Notes under the pieces: model-generated
The model's input: the letters and a program-made list of their open reading frames with translations, nothing else
Databases searched by the model: none
Told to the model about the DNA's origin: nothing
In this document: positions 1-8,923 of the stretch, one piece after another
Position numbering within the stretch: the stretch's first letter is position 1
How the letters are laid out: each line of letters begins with the position of its first letter
Position numbers and translations under genes: made by a program
Source of the DNA: an uncultured Chloroflexota bacterium
GTDB lineage: Bacteria > Chloroflexota > Limnocylindria > Limnocylindrales > CSP1-4
DNA length: 64,000 bases
Reading direction: 5' to 3'
Assembly: GCA_903822495.1 (NCBI GenBank)
Contig: CAIJPD010000025.1
Coordinates: forward strand, 26,838-90,837

Positions 1-306
1 TCGGGCTTCCTGACCGGCAAGTACCGCCCCGGCCAGCCGCCGGCCAGCGGGCGAATCCTGGGGACGCCGCGCGAGAAGACGATGCTCACGGCGGCCAACT
101 TCGAGCGGCTGGACCGCTGGACGGCGTTCGCCCAGGAGCGCGGCCGGAGCCTGCTGGAGCTGGCCTTCGGCTGGCTGCTCAGCTTCCCGGAGATGGGCCC
201 GGTCATCGCCAGCGCCAGCACGGCCGAGCAGGTGGCGGCCAACGTCGCCGCGGGCGACTGGCGGCTGGACGCGAACGAGATGGCGGCGGTCGCGAAGTTG
301 GGCTGA
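1..306 (+). CDS. Aldo/keto reductase, C-terminal fragment (cut by window edge)
   Basis: The reading frame is open from base 1 and ends at a TGA at 304-306, so only the last 101 residues are visible. They match the C-terminus of the complete aldo/keto reductase that follows (shared SGFLTG, the ANFxRLxRW segment, ERGRS and GWLLS), which makes the two tandem paralogues. This part of the TIM barrel helps bind the NADP phosphate. The catalytic D/Y/K/H residues lie outside the window, so activity cannot be judged. A gap of 55 bases separates it from the next gene, so the two may be co-transcribed. Confidence 0.85.
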   Translation, partial: SGFLTGKYRPGQPPASGRILGTPREKTMLTAANFERLDRWTAFAQERGRSLLELAFGWLLSFPEMGPVIASASTAEQVAANVAAGDWRLDANEMAAVAKLG

Positions 307-361
307 GTTGCGCCGCGATGGGCCCATTGCCCGGGTAGACGGCGGCGGGTAGGCTCGCGTC

Positions 362-1288
362 ATGGAATACCGGCGCCTGGGACACTCCGGCCTCACCGTC
401 TCGGCCGTCGGCCTGGGTTCGGTCCTGTTCGGCAAGCACGTCGACGAGCCCACCACCCGCGCCATCATCGACCAGGCACTGGAGCTGGGCGTCACCTTCA
501 TCGACACGTCGGACAGCTACGCCGACGGCGAGTCCGAGCGGCTGATCGGGAAGATCCTGGGGCCGCGCCGCCGGGACATCGTGCTGGCCACCAAGTTCTC
601 GTCGCCGCTCGGTGACAACCCGCTCCACGGGGGCACGTCGCGGCGCTGGATCCAGCAGGCGGTCGAGGCCAGCCTCCGCCGGCTGGGCACCGACGTCATC
701 GACCTCTACCAGATCCACCACCCCGACCCGCTGACGCCCATCGAGGAGACGCTCCGTGCGCTGGACGACCTGGTCCGCTCCGGCAAGGTCCGCTACGTCG
801 GGTACAGCAACGTGGCCGCGTGGCAGCTGGTCGACGGCCAGTGGACGGCCCGCACGGAGCACCTGAGCCGCCCCGTGTCCACGACCGACCACTTCAACCT
901 GGCCCACCGCGCGGCGGAGGCGGAGCTGGTGCCGGCGGCTCGCGCCCTGGGCGTGGGGATCATCCCCTACTACCCGTTCGAATCGGGCTTCCTGACGGGC
1001 CGCTACCGCGCCGGCGCCCGGCCCGAGGGGATTCGCCTCACGCGGAGTCCGCGCGAGGCGGCGGTCCTCACGCCGGCCAACTTCGCCCGGCTGGAGCGCT
1101 GGGAGGCCCTCGCGGCCGAACGCGGTCGATCGATGGTGGAGCTGACGATCGGCTGGCTGCTGAGCCACCCGGAGGTGGCCTCGGTGATCGCCGGGGTCAC
1201 GTCGCCTGCCCAGGTCCGGGGCAACGCGGAGGGGGCGGGCTGGCGGCTGACGCCCGCCGAGATGGCCGAGGTCGCCTCGATCGGCTAG
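362..1288 (+). CDS. Aldo/keto reductase
   Basis: This 308-residue protein is a cytoplasmic NAD(P)H-dependent oxidoreductase of the aldo/keto reductase superfamily, full length for the family. The catalytic tetrad is visible: D48 and Y53 in the [14 protein letters not shown] segment, K78 in LATKFSS and H119 in YQIHHPD. The C-terminal half ends with the same cofactor-binding helices as the truncated upstream paralogue. The ATG start opens directly into the typical [12 protein letters not shown]-terminus. The substrate cannot be named from sequence. No copy of the cluster's 16-bp operator lies upstream, so membership of the neighbouring regulon is not supported. Confidence 0.93.
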   Translation: MEYRRLGHSGLTVSAVGLGSVLFGKHVDEPTTRAIIDQALELGVTFIDTSDSYADGESERLIGKILGPRRRDIVLATKFSSPLGDNPLHGGTSRRWIQQAVEASLRRLGTDVIDLYQIHHPDPLTPIEETLRALDDLVRSGKVRYVGYSNVAAWQLVDGQWTARTEHLSRPVSTTDHFNLAHRAAEAELVPAARALGVGIIPYYPFESGFLTGRYRAGARPEGIRLTRSPREAAVLTPANFARLERWEALAAERGRSMVELTIGWLLSHPEVASVIAGVTSPAQVRGNAEGAGWRLTPAEMAEVASIG

Positions 1289-1326
1289 CTGCCGGCCCCA
1301 TCGCCCCCCTGCCGGCACGCGATCCG

Positions 1327-2625
1327 CTAGGCGGCGAACCTCGTCCGGCCGGCCACCACGGCGCCCGCGGCCAGGAAGCCGGCCATGACCAGCCAGATCG
1401 CGGCCAGGCCCGTGGCCCCGGCCAGCAGGCCCATCGCGGCCGGCACCACCGTCAGCGTGACCAGGTTCCCCGTGTGCCGCACGCCGAACGCCAGCCCGCG
1501 CTCGTTGCGCGGCGACTGCATCCCGATCCAGGCCACGGTCAGCGGCTGGCCCACGCCCAGGCCCAGCCCCACCAGGATCATCAGCGCAAACAGGATCGGC
1601 ACGGGCGGTGAGATCGCCAGGACGCCGATCGCGGCCGCCGCGGTCGCGGTGGTGACCAGCAGCGCGCCGCCGGGGCCCAGGCGATCGGTCAGCCGGCCCA
1701 TGAACGCCCGGGCCACGAGCGTGGCGGCGGCACGGACCGCGAGCAGCGACCCGATGACCGTGACGCTCAGCCCGTTGGTCTCGCCGTAGGCGGGGAGATA
1801 GATCGTCAGGACGTCGAGCGCGGAGGCCACGCCCAGGCTGACGAACATCGCGGACGCGATCCCCGGGGTCCGGAGGACGCGCAGGGCCGCCCGGGCGACA
1901 TTGGGGTCGGTCGCCAGGCCATGGGCCGGCGCGGTGCGCGACGCGGCCCCCAGGGTCCGGACCAGGAGCATGGCGGCAAGGCAGATGGCCGCCGCCACGG
2001 CGAAGACCACGGCCTCCGGGTTGTCGCCGCCGCGGGCGCCCGTGGCCAGCGCATTGGGTGCAATCGGGACGAGCAGCGCGGCCATGGCCGGCCCCGCGAT
2101 CTGGCCGCTGGAGACCGCCACGGAGAACCAGCCGAAGCGGTGGACCTGGCGGTCGGCCGGGCCGCGGTTCGCGACGAACGACTGCGTGGCGATGGCCTCG
2201 ACGATGATCCCGAAGCCCATCAGGATCTGCCCGACGGCCAGGAGGTAGAGCGAGGGAGCGAGGGCCAGGACGACGGCCCCCACGGCGAGGATCAGGCAGC
2301 CCAGCGCGGTGATCAGCGCCTCGCCCGCGCGGTCCACCCAGCGCCCGATGCCGATCGCGGTGATCCCGGGCAGCGCGGCGTACGCCGACTGGACCAGTCC
2401 GATCTCGAACGGCGAGGCACCCAGGCCGATGGCGCGATAGGTGACCATCGGCCTGGCCGCGGAGGCGGCCATCACGGACAGCGCAGCGACGACGGTGATG
2501 AGGACCGCGTTGCGCAGCCAGTGGGCGTCGAGCGGCGGCATGACCCCGCCGGGAGCGTCCGGGCCGGCGGCAACGGAGCCGCCTGCCAGCGCCGCCGCGA
2601 TGCCGGGCGCCGCCGGCTCGATCAC
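1327..2625 (-). CDS. MFS transporter
   Basis: A 432-residue polytopic membrane protein of the major facilitator superfamily with about twelve hydrophobic segments. The loop after the second helix reads GRWVDRAGE, a variant of the MFS motif A, and its second-half counterpart is [11 protein letters not shown]. The chosen start is GTG at 2625. An ATG at 2541 would leave only a dozen residues before the first helix and is a good alternative. The gene lies 34 bases downstream of the GntR regulator on the same strand, so the two are probably co-transcribed and the transporter may carry the effector or substrate of the regulon. The substrate is unknown. Confidence 0.88.
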   Translation of the reverse strand: MIEPAAPGIAAALAGGSVAAGPDAPGGVMPPLDAHWLRNAVLITVVAALSVMAASAARPMVTYRAIGLGASPFEIGLVQSAYAALPGITAIGIGRWVDRAGEALITALGCLILAVGAVVLALAPSLYLLAVGQILMGFGIIVEAIATQSFVANRGPADRQVHRFGWFSVAVSSGQIAGPAMAALLVPIAPNALATGARGGDNPEAVVFAVAAAICLAAMLLVRTLGAASRTAPAHGLATDPNVARAALRVLRTPGIASAMFVSLGVASALDVLTIYLPAYGETNGLSVTVIGSLLAVRAAATLVARAFMGRLTDRLGPGGALLVTTATAAAAIGVLAISPPVPILFALMILVGLGLGVGQPLTVAWIGMQSPRNERGLAFGVRHTGNLVTLTVVPAAMGLLAGATGLAAIWLVMAGFLAAGAVVAGRTRFAA

Positions 2626-2659
2626 CCTTGAGAGGCGGCGGCGAGGCCGAGCGCCCGGG

Positions 2660-3367
2660 TCACCGGTGGAGCTCGACCCAGAGTGACAGCTCGGGGACCG
2701 ACCAGGTCTCGGCGAGCTCGACGGGGCGGTTGTTGGTGTCGCGCGTCAGTCGCTCGGCGAAGATCAGCGGCTCGCCGGGCTCCACGCCCAGCACGTCGGC
2801 TTCGCGCCGGGTCGCGACGACGGCGGTGATTCGCTGGCGGGCGGTGGTGGGCCGGATGCCGTACTCGCGTTCGAGGGTCTCGTACAGCGATGCCCCGTCC
2901 AGGGATCTGCGCGCCAGCTCCGGGGCGCGCGCGAACGGAAGCCAGACTCGCTGGAGCGCGACCGGCTTGCCATCAAACTGGCGCAGTCGCTCCAGGACCA
3001 CGGCGTGGGCGCCCTCGCTCAGCTCAAGCTGCGCGCCGATCTCGGCCGGCGCCTCCACTTCGCGGCGGTCAAGCTCCACCGTCGTGGACAGCCGGCCCTG
3101 CGCGCGCATGTCTTCGGTGAAGCCCGTCAGGCGGTTCAACGCCCGCTGCGGCTGGCGGCGCTGCGACACGAAGGTGCCGGAGCCGTGGCGGCGGGTGACC
3201 AGCCCCTCGCTGATCAGCCCATCCACCGCGTGGCGGACGGTCATGCGGGTGACGCCGAAGCGCTTGGCCAGCGAGGTCTCGCTGGGGATCCGGGAGCCGG
3301 GGACGTACTCGCCGTTGGTGATCGACAGCGCCAGGTCGCGCTGGATGCGGGTGTACAGCGTGCTCAC
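2660..3367 (-). CDS. GntR-family (HutC type) transcriptional regulator with UTRA domain
   Basis: This 235-residue protein has a winged helix-turn-helix at about residues 1-70, with SRIPSETSLAKRFGVTRMTV and the wing RRHGSGTFV. A UTRA ligand-binding domain fills about residues 90-235. The length and architecture are those of the HutC subfamily, whose members usually repress catabolic genes and release DNA when a pathway metabolite binds the UTRA domain. The start is GTG at 3367. It is the only such regulator in the window and sits at the end of a long operon. It is therefore the leading candidate to bind the repeated 16-bp sites found across 11.8-38.1 kb, whose GTCTAKAC-like core resembles known HutC-family operators. 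That assignment is inference. Confidence 0.93.
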   Translation of the reverse strand: MSTLYTRIQRDLALSITNGEYVPGSRIPSETSLAKRFGVTRMTVRHAVDGLISEGLVTRRHGSGTFVSQRRQPQRALNRLTGFTEDMRAQGRLSTTVELDRREVEAPAEIGAQLELSEGAHAVVLERLRQFDGKPVALQRVWLPFARAPELARRSLDGASLYETLEREYGIRPTTARQRITAVVATRREADVLGVEPGEPLIFAERLTRDTNNRPVELAETWSVPELSLWVELHR

Positions 3368-3398
3368 AGTCGGCTCACCCCAGGACTCGGGTGCCAGA

Positions 3399-3417
3399 TG
3401 TCGACACGTCTATGGTA
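3399..3417. promoter_or_regulatory. Possible GntR autoregulatory half-site
   Basis: Bases 3399-3406 form the perfect palindrome TGTCGACA, and CGTCTAT follows at 3407-3413. The latter matches the right half of the repeated cluster operator (CTAGTCGTCTATACGT). It lies about 32-50 bases upstream of the GntR GTG start, a typical place for autoregulation. The left half is poorly conserved, so this is a weak site. Confidence 0.35.
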
Positions 3418-3458
3418 CTCGGCGCCGGTCGCGGCAGGCCATGCTGCTTCGCCCCCGA

Positions 3459-4409
3459 TCACAGCAGCGCGATCGGGTTGACCGGCGAGCCCGTGGCTCC
3501 CCTGATCGGCAGCGGCGCGATCGTCAGCTGGAACTCCCAGCGACCCGCCGCCGCGCACGCGTCGGCGAGCGGCTCCAGGAGCGCGTTGTCGACGAGCGGC
3601 ATCCCCAGCATCCAGATGCAGGCATGCACAGCAAACGCCAGCTCGAAGCCATTGGGCCGGACGTCCATCATGTCCCAGAGCAGCAGGCCGGCGTCCACGT
3701 GGCGCAGGAACTGCAGGCACGACACGTGCAGGCCCGGCCGGCGCGACTGGGCCACGTCGAGGCTGCCGGCCCCCCACGCGGCGTTCTCGGCATCCCACCG
3801 CTCGCGGCCGCAGTGGACCAGCACGGCGTCGCCCGGCTCCACGGTGATGCCCATCTCGCGGGCGATGGCCGCCAGCTCGTCGCCGGTCACGGGCCGGTCC
3901 TGCGTGACGTACGGGACGCCGCGATGGCGCGGCACGTCCAGCAGCACGCCGCGGGTCACGATCCCCTCGGCAAACGCCTGGATCCCGCCGAAGCGGACGC
4001 CGTCCGGGGTGATCTCGCGGGCGGCGTCGTGGCCGTTCCACATGCCGTCCTGGTCCCACATGTGGCAGAGCGCGTCGAGGTGGGTGGACGCCGTGCCGTG
4101 GGTGTTGATCCCGATGTAGTCCACGGCCGATCCGGCGACCGGCCCCCGCTCGACCACGGTGGTGTAGCGCTGGGCGGGCGACGGGTTGTTGGGGGCCCGC
4201 TCCAGGGGGAAGGGCCGGCTGAGCGAGACGATCTCGCCGCTGCGGACCAGGCCCGCCGCCTGGCGCCGCTTCTCCGGCGTGATCAGGTTGATGGTGCCCC
4301 GCTCGTCGTCCGGACCCCAGCGACCCCAGTTGCGTGCCGCCCGGAACCAGCGCCAGACGTCCTCGCGTGTCTCGAAGCCGTACGCCGGCTCGTCGGCCAT
4401 CGCCGTCAT
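3459..4409 (-). CDS. Cyclase family protein (kynurenine formamidase-like hydrolase)
   Basis: This 316-residue protein belongs to the metal-dependent cyclase/kynurenine formamidase-like family (PF04199), whose members hydrolyse amides, lactones or cyclic ketones. The metal-binding signature is seen as HGTASTHLDALCH, a variant of HxGTHxDxPxH, near residues 105-117. Its C-terminus (GRWEFQLTIAPLPIRGATGS) is shared with the paralogue at 20187-21083. The ATG at 4409 overlaps the stop of the upstream CoA-transferase beta gene by ATGA, so translation is coupled. It is the last catabolic gene of the operon before the regulator. Ring or ester hydrolysis of a pathway intermediate is a reasonable guess; true formamidase activity is not supported by context. 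Confidence 0.88.
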   Translation of the reverse strand: MTAMADEPAYGFETREDVWRWFRAARNWGRWGPDDERGTINLITPEKRRQAAGLVRSGEIVSLSRPFPLERAPNNPSPAQRYTTVVERGPVAGSAVDYIGINTHGTASTHLDALCHMWDQDGMWNGHDAAREITPDGVRFGGIQAFAEGIVTRGVLLDVPRHRGVPYVTQDRPVTGDELAAIAREMGITVEPGDAVLVHCGRERWDAENAAWGAGSLDVAQSRRPGLHVSCLQFLRHVDAGLLLWDMMDVRPNGFELAFAVHACIWMLGMPLVDNALLEPLADACAAAGRWEFQLTIAPLPIRGATGSPVNPIALL

Positions 4410-5170
4410 CGCCCTCGCAGGTAGACGCCGCCAGGGTCCATCCCGCGGAGGAGCTGGATTGTCGTGTCATCGGGAGCGGGGGTCCGCGCCACGTCCGACG
4501 GCACCTCGATCGGGAAGCCCGTCCGGGCGATCACCGTGGCCGGGTCCACGCCCGGGTGGATCGAGCTGATGTAGGCATCGCGCGTGACCGGGTGGAAGCG
4601 CAGCACCGCCAGGTCCGTGATGATCATCCGCGGCCCGCCGATGCGGAGGCCGGATTGCTCCCGCTCGTCGTTGCCGCCGAGGAAGCCGGGTGACGTGACG
4701 TAGCGGACCCGGTCCACCAGCCGCTCCGGTCGGTGGAGGCACATGATCACCGTGGACTTGGCCGACGACGCGATGTCGTTGGCGCCGCCGCTGCCGGGCA
4801 GCCGCTTGCCGGGGTGCCGGTAGGTCCCGCCGATGATCGTGCTGTTGATGTTGCCGTGGCGGTCCACCTCGGCCGCGCCCAGGAACCCCACGTCGATGCT
4901 GCCCTTCTGGAGCAGGCCCAGGACGTAGTGCAGGCCACGAACGGAGGTGGCGCCGTGCATCAGGCGGAAGTCGCCCACGCCCAGCGCCAGGTGGGTGGGA
5001 TTGGGGTCGACGATCCCGGATTCAAACAGCAGGCTGACGTCGGGCGCGTGCGTGGCGCGGGCCAGGTAGGCGGCCAGCATCGGGAGGCCGGTCCCCACGA
5101 ACACGGTGTTGCCGTCGCGGATCTCCTGGGAGGCGGCGAAGACCATCAGCTCTTCGGTGGTCGCCGTCAT
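4406..5170 (-). CDS. CoA-transferase subunit beta (pair 1)
   Basis: A 254-residue subunit of a type I CoA-transferase of the glutaconate CoA-transferase/IpdB kind. In the family the beta subunit supplies the catalytic glutamate that forms a glutamyl-CoA thioester, and a matching Glu is visible in SLLFESGIVD near residue 50. The ATG at 5170 overlaps the alpha-subunit stop as ATGA; an ATG nine bases earlier at 5179 is possible but less well coupled. With the adjacent alpha subunit it should form a heteromer that moves CoA between acids. The second pair in this operon lacks the equivalent Glu, so the two pairs probably do different reactions. Confidence 0.9.
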   Translation of the reverse strand: MTATTEELMVFAASQEIRDGNTVFVGTGLPMLAAYLARATHAPDVSLLFESGIVDPNPTHLALGVGDFRLMHGATSVRGLHYVLGLLQKGSIDVGFLGAAEVDRHGNINSTIIGGTYRHPGKRLPGSGGANDIASSAKSTVIMCLHRPERLVDRVRYVTSPGFLGGNDEREQSGLRIGGPRMIITDLAVLRFHPVTRDAYISSIHPGVDPATVIARTGFPIEVPSDVARTPAPDDTTIQLLRGMDPGGVYLRGR

Positions 5171-6090
5171 GCCCGCCACCCCGATTCCGTGCGCTCGAGG
5201 TGGTAGCCGAAGTGCGGGTCCACGCGGAGGTTCAGCAGCCGCCGGACGCCCAGCCGCGCCAGGTAGTCCTGGTGGTCCCCGGTGGTCACGTCCGCGAGGT
5301 AGGCCGCGAACGCCGCCGGATCCCGGCTGGCCTCCGCGTACTGGCGGATGTGGTCGTAGTCCGCGTCGTACAGGCGGAACATCCCGGTGGGATGGGCGCC
5401 GTAGGGAACCTCGGCGATATGGGACACGAGGAGCCCCGGGACCACCGTGTGGTTGGGCGTGGCGCGGATCTCGGCGCTGTCCACGAACTGCTCCACCGTG
5501 GCAATCACGGTCTTGCCGGCACGCGCCTGCTCCTCGATGACCGCGGTGGCGCCCAGGATCTGGACGTTGCCATGCTCGTCACCGCGGTGGCCGTGGATCA
5601 CCACCACATCGGGAGATGCGGCCGGCAGGAGCATGACCCGCTCGTCACCAAAGGGCGACGTGAAATCCACGTGGCGCACCCGCTGGACGCCGTCGTCCGA
5701 GCCCGCCAGGTCGGAGCCCAGCAGCGACCGGACAGTGGCAAACGGCAGGCCCAGGCCGGCGGCGGAGAAGCGGCTGGCCAGCGCGAAGTGGCTGTAGTCC
5801 TCGAACTCCACCGCGCCCGTCTCGATGACGCGGGAGAAGTTCCGGCACAACCCGAAGCCTTCGAACATGAAGTTGGAGAACACGATCTTCCGCAGCGACC
5901 CGGCGCCCGCCAGCATGTCGGCCGCCCACGCCTCCGCGATCCCGATCAGCTCCAGGTCGCGGATGTCGCGGCGGATGAGCTCGCGCACGAAGGCGAGCGG
6001 GGTCAGGGAATGGGCGAAGCCGCCGAACGAAATGGACATCCCCGGCTTGACGAGATCGACCAGCTCCTCGAGGGTGCCGACCTTGCTCAT
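5167..6090 (-). CDS. CoA-transferase subunit alpha (pair 1)
   Basis: A 307-residue alpha subunit of the glutaconate CoA-transferase/IpdA family. The N-terminus (GMSISFGGFAHSLTPLAF) holds the glycine-rich CoA-binding loop, and the segment VVIHGHRGDEHGNVQ is the family's conserved mid-protein motif. It ends by overlapping the beta-subunit start. The chosen start at 6090 (MSKVGTLEELVD) matches the N-terminus of the second alpha subunit (MTSKVATLSEAI). The start lies at the end of a 14-bp tandem repeat that supplies three extra ATG codons upstream, all of them in short frames that stop after five codons, so this ATG is the only one giving the full protein. Confidence 0.92.
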   Translation of the reverse strand: MSKVGTLEELVDLVKPGMSISFGGFAHSLTPLAFVRELIRRDIRDLELIGIAEAWAADMLAGAGSLRKIVFSNFMFEGFGLCRNFSRVIETGAVEFEDYSHFALASRFSAAGLGLPFATVRSLLGSDLAGSDDGVQRVRHVDFTSPFGDERVMLLPAASPDVVVIHGHRGDEHGNVQILGATAVIEEQARAGKTVIATVEQFVDSAEIRATPNHTVVPGLLVSHIAEVPYGAHPTGMFRLYDADYDHIRQYAEASRDPAAFAAYLADVTTGDHQDYLARLGVRRLLNLRVDPHFGYHLERTESGWRA

Positions 6091-6132
6091 GCGATGAGGC
6101 TCATGCGATGAGGCTCATGCGATGAGGCTCAT
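6086..6132 (-). repeat. 14-bp tandem repeat making a chain of three coupled five-codon mini-ORFs
   Basis: The 14-base unit CTCATGCGATGAGG (plus strand) is repeated three times exactly (6086-6099, 6100-6113, 6114-6127), followed by CTCAT. Read on the minus strand, each unit starts an ORF coding MSLIA and a TGA stop, at 6132, 6118 and 6104. Every stop overlaps the next start as ATGA, and the last overlaps the real alpha-subunit start at 6090. The chain begins nine bases after the stop of the upstream beta subunit. It may be a slippage duplication of the start region, or a coupled leader that tunes translation of the downstream pair. Confidence 0.9.
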
Positions 6133-6141
6133 GTGGCGTAC

Positions 6142-6957
6142 TCACTTGATCCGGGCCTGCAGCAGCTTGCCGGTGGGGTCGATCCGTCCGCGGATCGCCG
6201 CCAGCTCCGCGGCCGACGGGCTGGGCGTCTCGCCCACGCCGGCGGGGATCAGCAGCTCAAAGCCCGTGGCCGCGACCACCTCGTCCACGGTGACGCCGGG
6301 ATGGACGGAGTCCAGGGTCATGCGCCGCGAGACGGCGTCGAAGCCCAGCACGGCCTTGTCCGTGATGACCTTGTCGGGGCCGCCGCCGGGGAGTCCCTGC
6401 CGCTCGCGCCAGCCCGGTCCGTCGCCGTGGCCGGGGGCCGAGATGAAGTCCACCCTGTCCACGAAGACGCGCCGCTCGTGGGGCATGATCACGAAGGTCC
6501 GCTGCGCAAAGACGGCGTGGTCCGCCTGGGCGATGGGCCCGGTGAGGCGCACCTTGGGCGGGCCCTCGCGGCCGATCCGGACGCTGTTCAGGTTGCCGAA
6601 CTTGTCGATCTGCGCGCCCGAGATGAAGCTGCACGTCATCAGGCCGCGGCGGAAGACGTCGAGGCAGCGCTCCACGGGAAGGCGGGCCGCGCACTCCCAG
6701 TCGAGCAGGTCGGGGTCGCCCAGCGAATCCGGGATGCCGGTGATGCTGGGGTCCAGCAGCGTGCCGTACTGGAGGCAGAAGTCCACGCCGCGATCGGCCG
6801 CCAGCTGGGCCGCCACGGTGGGGATGCCCACGGCGTAGATGAACGCCCGGTCACCGGTGCCCAGGCCGATGAAGGCGTGTTCCCGGGCGCGGAACTGGCG
6901 GGAGAGGGCGACCGACATGATCTCTTCGGTGGTCGCCGGAGCCAGTGCGACCGCCAT
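6142..6957 (-). CDS. CoA-transferase-fold subunit beta (pair 2), catalytic Glu missing
   Basis: A 271-residue paralogue of the beta subunit at 4406-5170. The two align through GFELLIPAGVGETP against GFPIEVPSDVARTP and through the SVHPGV/SIHPGV segment. Where the first has FESG, this one reads LQYG (DFCLQYGTLLD), so the glutamate used by type I CoA-transferases is not visible. IpdAB-type ring-opening hydrolases are known members of this fold that do not act as ordinary transferases, so a hydrolase or lyase role is plausible. The ATG at 6957 shares TGATG with the end of the alpha gene; the frame runs further upstream but without family similarity. Confidence 0.88.
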   Translation of the reverse strand: MAVALAPATTEEIMSVALSRQFRAREHAFIGLGTGDRAFIYAVGIPTVAAQLAADRGVDFCLQYGTLLDPSITGIPDSLGDPDLLDWECAARLPVERCLDVFRRGLMTCSFISGAQIDKFGNLNSVRIGREGPPKVRLTGPIAQADHAVFAQRTFVIMPHERRVFVDRVDFISAPGHGDGPGWRERQGLPGGGPDKVITDKAVLGFDAVSRRMTLDSVHPGVTVDEVVAATGFELLIPAGVGETPSPSAAELAAIRGRIDPTGKLLQARIK

Positions 6958-7847
6958 CAGAGTGCCCCCTTCGTCGTGATCGCCAGGAGCCGGTCCACGC
7001 CCACCTTCTGGAGGAAGGCGTCGTGGTCGGCCAGGCCGAAGACCCACTCGTCGAGGTAGCGGGCGAAGCCGGCCGGGTCCGCCGAGGCGGCGTAGTAGTC
7101 GCCGACGAAGTCCAGGTCGTACGTGTACCGATCGTCGCAGCAGCACGGGTAGGCGCCGTACGGGGCCTCCACCACGCAGGTCACCGCGTCGCGCGGGAGG
7201 ATCGTGAAGTCCGGGTGCTCCCGGATGGCCTCGTCGCTGACCAGCTGCTCCACGGTCACGATCGTCGTCTTGCCGGCCCAGCCCACGAAGACGTCCGCGT
7301 CGTTGTCTGGCCAGTGGAGCGCATCCAGCTGGACGTTGCCGTGGCGGTCCGCGCTATGGGCATGGATGATGGCGACGTCCGGATGGGCGGCCTGGACCGC
7401 GGTGTACGGCTTCCCGTCGAAGGGGCTGATCACCGTGGCGATTCGCGGATTGGTGGCCGGCACATCCGTGCCCATGAGCACGGAGCTGGCGATGAAGGCC
7501 ATCCCCGAGGCGCCGGCGCGGAACATGTCCAGCGCGGAGATCTCCGAGTGCTCGCGGATCTCGATGCTACCGGCCTCCGCGGCGCGCCGGAAGTTGCGCG
7601 CAAGGCCAAAGCCGGAGATCCCGACATAGGACGTCTCGGCGATCCGGGCGCACCCGGCGCCCACCAGCAGGTCGAAGTCGATCCCGCTGTTCCAGCCGAT
7701 GAGGTGGAGGTCGCGCTTGCGCTGGCGGACGATCTCGGCCGCAGCGGCCATCGGGTGGCGACGGAGCGTATGGCCGCCCAGGGCGACCGAATCCCCGTCC
7801 TTGATGAGGCCGATGGCCTCGGACAACGTCGCGACCTTGGAGGTCAT
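6957..7847 (-). CDS. CoA-transferase-fold subunit alpha (pair 2)
   Basis: A 296-residue alpha subunit of the same family as the protein at 5167-6090. The CoA-binding N-terminus is DSVALGGHTLRRHPMAAA and the conserved mid segment is VAIIHAHSADRHGNVQ. The ATG at 7847 overlaps the stop of the upstream dehydrogenase as ATGA. The frame stays open upstream to 8591, but those codons are antisense-like and show no similarity. With the subunit encoded right after it, it should form a heteromeric acyl-CoA enzyme. The duplicated pair within one operon suggests two successive steps on related CoA esters, or a transferase followed by a ring-opening hydrolase. Confidence 0.9.
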   Translation of the reverse strand: MTSKVATLSEAIGLIKDGDSVALGGHTLRRHPMAAAAEIVRQRKRDLHLIGWNSGIDFDLLVGAGCARIAETSYVGISGFGLARNFRRAAEAGSIEIREHSEISALDMFRAGASGMAFIASSVLMGTDVPATNPRIATVISPFDGKPYTAVQAAHPDVAIIHAHSADRHGNVQLDALHWPDNDADVFVGWAGKTTIVTVEQLVSDEAIREHPDFTILPRDAVTCVVEAPYGAYPCCCDDRYTYDLDFVGDYYAASADPAGFARYLDEWVFGLADHDAFLQKVGVDRLLAITTKGAL

Positions 7848-8923
7848 CGGGTGACGGCCCCCGTGCGCCAGTCGACGATGGCGCAGACCACGTCGGACGG
7901 CGGCCGGAAGAGCAGGTCCGGGAGGACGGTGGGGACGTCCGCGACGGCGATGGTGCGGCCCACCAGCCGGCCAATGTCGGCCAGCGGCATGAGGCGGAGC
8001 GCCGTCTCGTAGTCCACCTGGTCCAGGCCACCCGGCGTCTTGATGGTCAGCCGCTTCATGTGGGAGGCGTGGAAGTCGAGGGTCAGGGGCTTCATGTAGT
8101 AGCCCTGCAGGCAGAGCGTCCCCTCGCGCGCCAGGAGCGGGACGTACGCCTCGAAGGCATCGGGACGGCCGGTCGCGTCGATCACGACATCCACCACGCC
8201 CGCGGCGCCGGACCAGCGGCGCTGCTCGTAGCGGGCCGCCGGCGGGTTGTTCCGGCCCGGCCACGGCCGCGTGCCCCAGCCCTGTGCCTCGATGGTGGCC
8301 GCGACGTCCCCGGCGGGGTCCAGCGGCAGCGCTCCGGACAGGGCGCCCGCCATCTCGCGCCGCGAGGCCACCGGGTCCATGCCCCACACCTGCGCGCCGC
8401 GCAGCCGGGCGAAGAAGGCGCCGAACTGGCCCACGGCGCCCAGGCCCGCCACCAGGACTCGCTGGTTGGCACGGACATTGGCTGCCGCCACGCCCTGGTA
8501 GGCGATCGCCGCGATGGCGCCCAGCGCCGCGACGTTGTCCGCCATGGCCGCAGGGATCGACACGAGGTCGCTCTGGTGGAGCACCCCCCACGAGGTGTAG
8601 GAGCCGCCGATCTCGCCCATCCCGTCGGCGGGGTCCAGCCGGGTCCCGGCCATGCCACCAAAGACGCGATCGCCCGGCTTGAAGGCCGTGACGGCGGCGC
8701 CCGCCTCGCGGACGATCCCCACCCGGGAGTAGCCATACACGAACGGATAGCGATCCTGGACGCCCCGGTAGTTGCCGGCGACCATGGCCCGGTCCGTCCC
8801 CTGGCTGAGCGCCGTGATCGCCGTCTCGACCAACACTTCGTCGGGCTGCAGGTCCGGGATGTTGATCTCGACCAGCTCGATCCGATCGAGGGCGGCGAAG
8901 GCGATCGCCGTCCCGCGCCTCAC
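7844..8923 (-). CDS. Medium-chain dehydrogenase/reductase, apparently zinc-free
   Basis: A 359-residue MDR-superfamily protein with an N-terminal GroES-like part and a Rossmann domain (VLVAGLGAVGQFGAFFAR). At the place where zinc alcohol dehydrogenases have the catalytic Cys (GICGTD) this protein has ALSQGTDRAM, so the first zinc ligand is gone. No CxxCxxC structural-zinc lobe is seen. It may be a reductase rather than an alcohol dehydrogenase. The start is GTG at 8923, overlapping the upstream gene's stop as GTGA. The frame is open upstream to 9124, but that extension overlaps a better supported gene. NAD(P) use is inferred from the fold. Confidence 0.87.
   Translation of the reverse strand: MRRGTAIAFAALDRIELVEINIPDLQPDEVLVETAITALSQGTDRAMVAGNYRGVQDRYPFVYGYSRVGIVREAGAAVTAFKPGDRVFGGMAGTRLDPADGMGEIGGSYTSWGVLHQSDLVSIPAAMADNVAALGAIAAIAYQGVAAANVRANQRVLVAGLGAVGQFGAFFARLRGAQVWGMDPVASRREMAGALSGALPLDPAGDVAATIEAQGWGTRPWPGRNNPPAARYEQRRWSGAAGVVDVVIDATGRPDAFEAYVPLLAREGTLCLQGYYMKPLTLDFHASHMKRLTIKTPGGLDQVDYETALRLMPLADIGRLVGRTIAVADVPTVLPDLLFRPPSDVVCAIVDWRTGAVTR

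Noticed and set aside
2628..4424. Long plus-strand open frame opposite the GntR and cyclase genes
   Set aside because: Its translation is Arg/Ala/Gly-rich without any motif, while the minus strand codes recognised proteins; GC-rich DNA gives such shadows.
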